Below are positions 24,244-28,971 of a stretch of 28,971 nt of DNA, in pieces. The translations under genes and the position numbers were made by a program. Origin of the DNA: Deltaproteobacteria bacterium (GTDB lineage Bacteria; Campylobacterota_A; Desulfurellia; JAGGSF01); NCBI GenBank assembly GCA_021159235.1, contig JAGGSF010000093.1, positions 1 to 28,971 of the forward strand. Reading direction: 5' to 3'. The first letter of the stretch is position 1. Each line of letters opens with the position of its first letter. A model generated the notes under the pieces. That model was not told where the DNA came from and searched no databases. It saw only the letters and a list, made by a program, of their open reading frames with translations.

Positions 24244-24530
24244 GATGCATCCTCCAAGCCTCTGTGAGCAATCAGTATTATATCGTATCCACCTTTTATT
24301 TTGGCATAATTCAGTCTGAAAAGCTCTCTCAATCTTCTCTTACATCTATTTCTTACGCAGGCCTTTCCTACCTTTCTGCTGGCTATTACTCCCAACCGCG
24401 AGTGATTCTTCTCATTTTTCTTCACCACCATGGTAAAATAGGGTGTATTGTATCTTTTTCCCGTTCCCAGTATTTCTCTATATAAACTGCTGGATTTTAC
24501 TCTTTTTTCCTTTCCAAAAGCATTGCGCAT
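24195..24530 (-). CDS. rnpA: ribonuclease P protein component
   Basis: RnpA assists the catalytic RNA of RNase P in 5' trimming of tRNA precursors. The 111-residue protein has the RNR signature (RKVGKACVRNRCKRRLRELFR, split as 52-62 and 63-72), a basic N terminus and the central beta strands (YFTMVVKKNE). Length is typical. It starts three bases after rpmH, the usual partner, and its 3' end overlaps yidD by 49 bases. Confidence 0.95.
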   Translation of the reverse strand: MRNAFGKEKRVKSSSLYREILGTGKRYNTPYFTMVVKKNEKNHSRLGVIASRKVGKACVRNRCKRRLRELFRLNYAKIKGGYDIILIAHRGLEDASWKEINEQFQSCLETL

Positions 24531-24533
24531 TAT

Positions 24534-24668
24534 TTATACAGAAATTCTCTTTCTTCCCTTTGCCCTTCTTCTGTTTAAAACTGTTCTGCCGCTTCTGGTT
24601 TTCATGCGTGCTCTGAAACCGTGCGTTTTTTTGCGCGGTATATTATGCGGCTGATAGGTTCTTTTCAT
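24534..24668 (-). CDS. rpmH: ribosomal protein L34
   Basis: The 44-residue protein starts [18 protein letters not shown] and continues with [17 protein letters not shown], then AKGRKRISV. This is the full L34 sequence pattern. It is easy to miss because of its size. GGAGG lies seven bases before the ATG. It leads the rpmH-rnpA-yidD-yidC-mnmE operon with three bases to rnpA. dnaA, often found upstream of rpmH, is absent; a divergent thi4 takes its place. Confidence 0.98.
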   Translation of the reverse strand: MKRTYQPHNIPRKKTHGFRARMKTRSGRTVLNRRRAKGRKRISV

Positions 24669-24691
24669 CTTAAACCTCCAAATATCTGTAA

Positions 24692-24720
24692 AGTATACAT
24701 AACACACAATTAAAAGGCAA
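24692..24720 (-). promoter_or_regulatory. promoter for the rpmH operon
   Basis: On the minus strand, TTGCCT (24720-24715) is followed after 17 bases by TATACT (24697-24692). The leader would be about 18 bases, containing GGAGG. Confidence 0.6.
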
Positions 24721-24731
24721 ACATTTTAAAA

Positions 24732-24759
24732 TTGAAAAGCAGGCAAAAAATAGTATTAT
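24732..24759 (+). promoter_or_regulatory. promoter for the thi4 operon
   Basis: TTGAAA (24732-24737) is followed after 16 bases by TATTAT (24754-24759). The leader of about 22 bases holds AAGGGGG before the ATG at 24789. It is back to back with the rpmH promoter, with 11 bases between the -35 boxes. The leader is far too short for a TPP riboswitch. Confidence 0.55.
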
Positions 24760-24788
24760 GAAATAAGAATAAAAGCAAGGGGGAAAAT

Positions 24789-25583
24789 ATGCTGGACGAG
24801 AAGATTATTTCACGGGCTATCATTGAAGAATACTCTAAGAAACTCCTTTCCTGCCTGAAAAATGATGTTTCTATTGTAGGTGGAGGGCCGGCAGGACTTA
24901 TATGTGCATATTTTTTAAGTAAGGAGGGGTACAAAACATGCTTATTTGAGAAGAGGCTGTCCATCGGTGGAGGAATGTGGGGCGGAGGAATGCTGTTTAA
25001 CAAGATTGTAGTTCAAGAAGAAGGAAAGACAATTCTGGATGAACTTGACATAAATTATGAAAAATATGCAGAAGGATATTATGTGTCAGACGCCATAGAG
25101 GCAATATCTACCATTGCTTCCAAAGCAGTGAAAAGTGGAACACAGATATTCAATTGTATGGAAACTGAAGATGTGGTTTTGAAAAAGACAGGTTCTGATT
25201 ACCGGGTATGCGGGCTGGTGGTCAGCTGGTCTCCGGTAAACATGGCTCATCTGCCTGTTGATCCTTTGGTGGTAGAATCAAAATATGTAGTGGATGCTAC
25301 AGGGCATGAAGCGGTGGTGGCTTCCACACTGGAGAAAAAGGCAGGCGTAAAACTCGTCTCCCCTACCGGCGGTGTCGTCGGGGAAAAACCGCTGTGGGCA
25401 GAGATGGGAGAAAGGGATGTAGTTTTACATGCAAAGGAGGTTTTCCCGGGATTATTTGTGGCTGGAATGGCTGCGGTTAATGTCTGCGGTGCACACAGGA
25501 TGGGACCGATATTCGGCGGAATGATGCTCTCCGGTAAAAGGGCCGCACAACTGATCATAGAAAAATTAAGAAAAGAAGTGTAG
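24789..25583 (+). CDS. thi4: Thi4-family thiazole synthase, prokaryotic type
   Basis: Thi4 makes the thiazole half of thiamin from NAD, glycine and a sulfur source. Yeast Thi4 donates sulfur from its own cysteine (C205). Archaeal forms have histidine there and use sulfide with Fe(II). The 264-residue protein has the NAD-binding VGGGPAGLICAYFL near 30, GGGMWGGGMLF near 67-77, VVDATGHEA and GMAANVCGAHRMGP-like C-terminal sequence (GMAAVNVCGAHRMGPIFGGM). At the position of the catalytic Cys/His, relatives read LHVDPL, while here L155-P156-V157-D158-P159 is seen; a histidine lies two residues earlier (H154). An older family name is ribose 1,5-bisphosphate isomerase. It is the first of three tightly packed genes. 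Confidence 0.88.
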   Translation: MLDEKIISRAIIEEYSKKLLSCLKNDVSIVGGGPAGLICAYFLSKEGYKTCLFEKRLSIGGGMWGGGMLFNKIVVQEEGKTILDELDINYEKYAEGYYVSDAIEAISTIASKAVKSGTQIFNCMETEDVVLKKTGSDYRVCGLVVSWSPVNMAHLPVDPLVVESKYVVDATGHEAVVASTLEKKAGVKLVSPTGGVVGEKPLWAEMGERDVVLHAKEVFPGLFVAGMAAVNVCGAHRMGPIFGGMMLSGKRAAQLIIEKLRKEV

Positions 25584-25585
25584 AT

Positions 25586-26992
25586 ATGCATGTTGTAGAT
25601 AAAGCCTTTAGAGAATATGACATAAGGGGTACTGTAGATAAAGAAATAAATGAACATTTTGCCTTTGTGCTGGGTAAGATTTTCTCCGCATATATAAGAA
25701 AAAAAACAGATAAGCGGGAGATTACAGTAAGCGTGGGGTATGATGCACGCTTGAGTTCAAGGTCTCTTACCCAGTCTCTTATAAAAGGCTTTAATACTCA
25801 GGGCGTGAAGGTAATCAATGTAGGGCTTGTTCCAACACCCCTTCTGTATTTTTCTCTATTTAAATTACCGGTAGATGGGGGAATAATGGTTACTGCTTCC
25901 CACAATCCTCCTCGGTACAATGGATTTAAACTGTGTTTAAATAAAACCACGCTGTATGGTCAGGAAATTCAAGAAATAAAAGAATTGATGAAAAGAGATA
26001 AAAACAGATATTTAAAACAGATAACTCCTGTTTACAAAGAATACGATATAATAAAGGATTACAAAGCGTATATCTTGAATCAGTTTGGTTACTTAAGAGA
26101 ATATCACGATAAACCAAAATTGGTTTTAGATGCAGGAAATGGATGCGGAGGACTTGTTGCCTATCCATTGATAAAGGATCTGGGATTTGAAATAGAGGGG
26201 TTGTATATCGAGCCGGACGGAAACTTTCCAAATCATCATCCAGACCCTACAAAGGAAGAAAATCTAAGAGATATGAAAAAGGTAGTAAAAGAAAAAAACT
26301 ATGATCTGGGAATAGGGTTTGATGGAGATGCGGATAGGGTAGGTGTGGTTTTAAAAGATGGAAGAACAATGCTGGGGGACAGGTTGATGCTCCTTTTCTC
26401 TGAATATATCTTGAAAGAGAAAGTAAAAAATCCCATCATCATTGCAGATGTAAAATGTTCAGATATACTGTTTGAAAGAGTGAGAGAGCTTGGTGGAAAA
26501 CCCATAATGTGGAAAACAGGACATTCTCTGATAAAAGAAAAACTGTATGAAGAAGATGCCGTATTCGCGGGTGAGATGAGCGGACATTATTTTTTCAATG
26601 ATCGCTATTTTGGTTATGATGATGCAATATACGGAGCATTGAGACTGCTGGAGATTATAACAAAAAACAATCTAAATTTATCAGAGTGGATGGATTCTCT
26701 TCCACGGGTTTCTTCTACACCAGAGATAAGGATGGAATGCCCGGAAGAAAGAAAGAAAGAAATTGTATTTAAGATCTGCGATTATTTTAAACAAAAAGGG
26801 GAAGAATACAAGATAAAGGAAATTGTAACTATAGATGGAATAAGGTTTAAGACGGAAGATGGATGGGTGCTGGTAAGGGCAAGCAATACACAGCCGGAAC
26901 TGGTGTTGAGGTTTGAAGCGAAAGATGAGGGTTATTTAAAAAAGATGCTTAGCATTGTTCAAAACAAAATTGGAGAGTTCTTAAAGGAATGA
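25586..26992 (+). CDS. phosphomannomutase/phosphoglucomutase
   Basis: This alpha-D-phosphohexomutase moves phosphate between C1 and C6 of hexoses, supplying sugar nucleotides for envelope polysaccharides. The 468-residue protein has all four functional loops: the phosphoserine S105 in TASHNPP, the metal loop DGDADR at 246-251, the sugar-binding GEMSGH at 329-334 and the phosphate-binding RASNTQPEL at 431-439. Length matches ManB/AlgC-type enzymes with dual mannose/glucose use; sugar preference is not certain. It starts two bases after thi4 and overlaps the next gene by ATGA. Confidence 0.93.
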   Translation: MHVVDKAFREYDIRGTVDKEINEHFAFVLGKIFSAYIRKKTDKREITVSVGYDARLSSRSLTQSLIKGFNTQGVKVINVGLVPTPLLYFSLFKLPVDGGIMVTASHNPPRYNGFKLCLNKTTLYGQEIQEIKELMKRDKNRYLKQITPVYKEYDIIKDYKAYILNQFGYLREYHDKPKLVLDAGNGCGGLVAYPLIKDLGFEIEGLYIEPDGNFPNHHPDPTKEENLRDMKKVVKEKNYDLGIGFDGDADRVGVVLKDGRTMLGDRLMLLFSEYILKEKVKNPIIIADVKCSDILFERVRELGGKPIMWKTGHSLIKEKLYEEDAVFAGEMSGHYFFNDRYFGYDDAIYGALRLLEIITKNNLNLSEWMDSLPRVSSTPEIRMECPEERKKEIVFKICDYFKQKGEEYKIKEIVTIDGIRFKTEDGWVLVRASNTQPELVLRFEAKDEGYLKKMLSIVQNKIGEFLKE

Positions 26993-27561
26993 AAAAAGAA
27001 TTACCACTTAAAAGCGGGCTGGTAGAAAATGTGCGATTTTTTATGGGCAATGGGCAGACTGTGCTTGTATCGTGTTCAAATAAAAAAGGAACAACTAAAA
27101 ATGTTCTCACTGTAACCTGGGTTACACCCACATCATTTCAACCTCTCCTGTTTTTGATCTCCATCGGTAAAGGAGAAAAAGGGGAAGGCACATACAGATT
27201 TTCTTATAGGCTCATTGAAGAATCAAGGGAATTTGTAATCAATGTGCCCACCATAGATTTAAAAGAAAAGGTTCTGCAGGCAGGTTGTATACATGGTGAA
27301 AGTATGGATAAATTTAAAGAGATAAAGCTTACCCCTATAAAGGCTAAAATAACAGCAGCACCTCTCATAGAGGAATGCATCTTAAATATTGAATGCAGAG
27401 TAGTAAAAGAATTTGAAACGGGGGATCATGTGGTGTTTGTGGGTGAGGCTGTTGCTATACACTACAATGAAGATGTAATGACAGAAGACGGATTTTCTAA
27501 TAAATACAAACAAAAATCTAATATGGTGCATATCGTGGATCTGTTGGAGGAAAAGATTTAG
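26989..27561 (+). CDS. flavin reductase-like (flavoredoxin-type) protein
   Basis: The 190-residue protein fits the flavin reductase-like FMN-binding split barrel. It has the early strand PLKSGLVENVRFFMGNGQTVLVSC, in overlapping pieces near 5-30, then TVTWVTPTSFQPLLFLISI, REFVINVPT near 80-90 and CIHGESMDKF near 97-106. In anaerobes such proteins bind FMN and act as flavoredoxins or flavin reductases; the donor and acceptor here are unknown. It is the third gene of the thi4 operon, with an ATGA overlap to the phosphohexomutase. Its stop overlaps the stop of the convergent slipin gene by four bases. Confidence 0.85.
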   Translation: MKKELPLKSGLVENVRFFMGNGQTVLVSCSNKKGTTKNVLTVTWVTPTSFQPLLFLISIGKGEKGEGTYRFSYRLIEESREFVINVPTIDLKEKVLQAGCIHGESMDKFKEIKLTPIKAKITAAPLIEECILNIECRVVKEFETGDHVVFVGEAVAIHYNEDVMTEDGFSNKYKQKSNMVHIVDLLEEKI

Positions 27562-28322
27562 GAACCTTCGTTTTTGTCCTTATTCAAAAAAGAGGTAAGC
27601 ATATCAATGGGTATGGGAAACAGTACAAAACTTGTCTTCTCCGTAGCCACAGTGGCAAGAGTTTGAAGATACCGGAGCTGCAGAGCAGAGGGTTGATGAG
27701 AGATAATTTCTGCAGCTTCAGTTAATTTTTCTGCGGCCTGATACTCGCCCTCTGCATGAACAATCTTGGCTCTTTTTTCTCTTTCCGCTTCAGCTTGAGC
27801 AGCCATAGCTCTTTTCATTGTATCCGGCAATTCTACATCTTTAACCTCTACCATGCTTACCTTTATTCCCCATGGATTTGTGCCCTCATCCACAATCTCC
27901 TGTATCTTTTTATTGAGCCTATCCCTGTGGGCTAACAACTCATCCAGTTCACTCTGTCCAACCACATTCCTTAGGGTGGTCTGACCGAGCAGATAGGTGG
28001 CCTTTGTAAAATCGGCTACTTTGAGTATAGCCTGTGAGGCATCCACCACCCGAAAGTAGATCACTGCATCAACCTTAATGGTAACATTGTCCACTGTGAT
28101 GCATTCTTGAGATGGAACATCCATTGTAACCACACGCAGGTCAACCTTCCACATCCGCTCAATAAATGGTATTAAAAGAACAAGACCCGGACCTCTCAAT
28201 CCCACAAATCTACCCAGACGAAAGACAGCTCCTCTCTCATATTCCTGAACAACTTTAATAGCTGCTGGCAAGATTATTACTACTATCACTAAAATAACAA
28301 TGAAATAAATCAACCAGTTCAT
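27558..28322 (-). CDS. slipin (SPFH/band 7 membrane protein)
   Basis: Slipins are stomatin-like scaffold proteins that form membrane-bound oligomers. The 254-residue protein has one N-terminal membrane segment (about 4-24), then the SPFH domain (VVQEYERGAVFRLGRFVGLRGPG, in overlapping pieces from about 25 to 47). A heptad-rich region follows (AMAAQAEAEREKRAKIVHAEG and onward, about 188-225), and the C-terminal oligomerisation segment is LFPIPIDML. An AAGGAGG site lies before the ATG. The gene follows nfeD by 12 bases. NfeD-slipin pairs are a known conserved unit in which the protease part of NfeD can act on the slipin. Confidence 0.93.
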   Translation of the reverse strand: MNWLIYFIVILVIVVIILPAAIKVVQEYERGAVFRLGRFVGLRGPGLVLLIPFIERMWKVDLRVVTMDVPSQECITVDNVTIKVDAVIYFRVVDASQAILKVADFTKATYLLGQTTLRNVVGQSELDELLAHRDRLNKKIQEIVDEGTNPWGIKVSMVEVKDVELPDTMKRAMAAQAEAEREKRAKIVHAEGEYQAAEKLTEAAEIISHQPSALQLRYLQTLATVATEKTSFVLFPIPIDMLTSFLNKDKNEGS

Positions 28323-28334
28323 TTTTCCTCCTTA

Positions 28335-28971
28335 TTATTTTTTTGTTACCCATAAATTCAAGTCTTTTACTTTTTTCACCACAACCTCTTCCCCTGCCTT
28401 TATCTCGCCATTCATAGATATGGCATACCACAATTCTCCTTCAATTAAAACTGTTCCCTTAGGATTGAGCGATGTTTTTGTTGTTGCAGTTTTTCCTATC
28501 ATACTTTCTGCACCTGCCGTCTTTTCCCTCTTTCTATCTTTTATAACAATACCAATGAGAAGTATGAAGAATGCAGCAATGACAATTAAAATCCCTATAA
28601 CGAGAGCCAAACTTATTTTAATTTCCGGAGTATGGTGGAACAGAACCAGTGAACCCATAATTAGAGAGATTATCCCTCCTGTAGTAAGTAGTCCGAAACT
28701 AACAGTGAAGATCTCTGCTATAAAGAAGAGGATAGCAAGTAGAATAAGAGCTATACCTCCCCAGTAAGCGTTCAACACTCCCAGCGAGTAGAACGCCAAA
28801 AGCAGGCTTATACCCCCAACGACTCCAGGAAAAATCATCCCTGGATGGGAAACTTCTGTGATCAGCCCTATTATGGCTAAGGTGAGTAGAACATAGGCAA
28901 TATTAGGATTACTTATAGTCTGTAAAAAGTGTTCAATGCCATTCATATCATTTTTAATTATTCTGTATTTC
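28335..28971 (-). CDS. nfeD: NfeD, C-terminal part, cut by the window edge
   Basis: The visible part has four or five membrane segments (IAYVLLTLAIIGLITEV, then about 40-130 from the ATG) and a C-terminal OB-fold domain (MIGKTATTKTSL to the end), the NfeD family layout. An ATG at 28946 gives 203 residues but has no ribosome site, and the frame stays open to the edge (K-Y-R-I-I-K-N-D before it). EHFLQTISNPNIAY matches the stretch that follows the ClpP-like serine protease domain in long NfeD proteins. I therefore read this as the C-terminal half of a long NfeD with its protease domain beyond position 28971. It precedes the slipin gene. Confidence 0.82.
   Translation of the reverse strand, partial: KYRIIKNDMNGIEHFLQTISNPNIAYVLLTLAIIGLITEVSHPGMIFPGVVGGISLLLAFYSLGVLNAYWGGIALILLAILFFIAEIFTVSFGLLTTGGIISLIMGSLVLFHHTPEIKISLALVIGILIVIAAFFILLIGIVIKDRKREKTAGAESMIGKTATTKTSLNPKGTVLIEGELWYAISMNGEIKAGEEVVVKKVKDLNLWVTKK

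Noticed and set aside
24669-24788. Replication origin next to rpmH
   Set aside because: The AT-rich gap is only 120 bases, has no DnaA boxes, lacks dnaA and is explained by two promoters.
24760-24788. TPP riboswitch before thi4
   Set aside because: The predicted leader is under 30 bases and has no CTGAGA or ACCTGA-type core.

Overview
This window looks like chromosomal core DNA from an anaerobic, AT-rich bacterium with two membranes. Evidence for an outer membrane is the PilM-N-O-P-Q alignment complex with a secretin, and a long YidC with a periplasmic domain. Evidence for anaerobic life is a ferredoxin-linked pyruvate oxidoreductase, an oxygen-sensitive type of aconitase and a non-cysteine Thi4. 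No phage, insertion sequence, integrase or CRISPR array is visible, and I cannot assign a phylum. Genes are tightly packed, with many ATGA/GTGA start-stop overlaps. All three convergent gene pairs overlap at their stop codons.

Layout, left to right. (1) tRNA-Asn and an aconitase, both on the minus strand (66-2202). (2) A plus-strand type IV pilus run, pilM-N-O-P-Q (2312-6093), followed two bases later by smpB and then by ssrA (tmRNA, 6598-6954), so both trans-translation components lie together. (3) A plus-strand energy operon (7057-13255): pyruvate:ferredoxin oxidoreductase gamma subunit, a GltD-like flavoprotein fused to a two-cluster ferredoxin, the alpha and beta subunits, then sucC and sucD. 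(4) A minus-strand operon (18899-13252): an unrecognised helical-repeat protein, then an AddB-like and an AddA-like helicase/nuclease pair for double-strand-break repair. (5) A plus-strand XRE-cupin regulator (19046-19588). (6) The conserved minus-strand cluster rpmH-rnpA-yidD-yidC-mnmE (24668-21096), with purU inserted before rsmG. rpmH encodes 44 residues and is easily missed. (7) A plus-strand operon: a Thi4-family thiazole synthase, a phosphohexomutase and a flavin-reductase-like protein (24789-27561). (8) A minus-strand slipin and nfeD pair, with nfeD running off the right edge.

How the genes fit together. POR converts pyruvate to acetyl-CoA and reduced ferredoxin, or the reverse. The fused flavoprotein could link that ferredoxin to NAD(P)H. 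SucCD in the same operon could make ATP from succinyl-CoA, directly in a TCA segment with the aconitase or through a CoA transferase encoded elsewhere. The rpmH-to-rsmG block covers ribosomal protein L34, RNase P, membrane protein insertion, tRNA wobble modification and 16S rRNA methylation.

I see no wholly new multi-gene system. The best leads are the helical-repeat protein fused transcriptionally to addBA, the Thi4 with proline where the catalytic Cys or His is expected, the POR-flavoprotein-SucCD energy operon, and the repeated promoter and stop-codon architecture.
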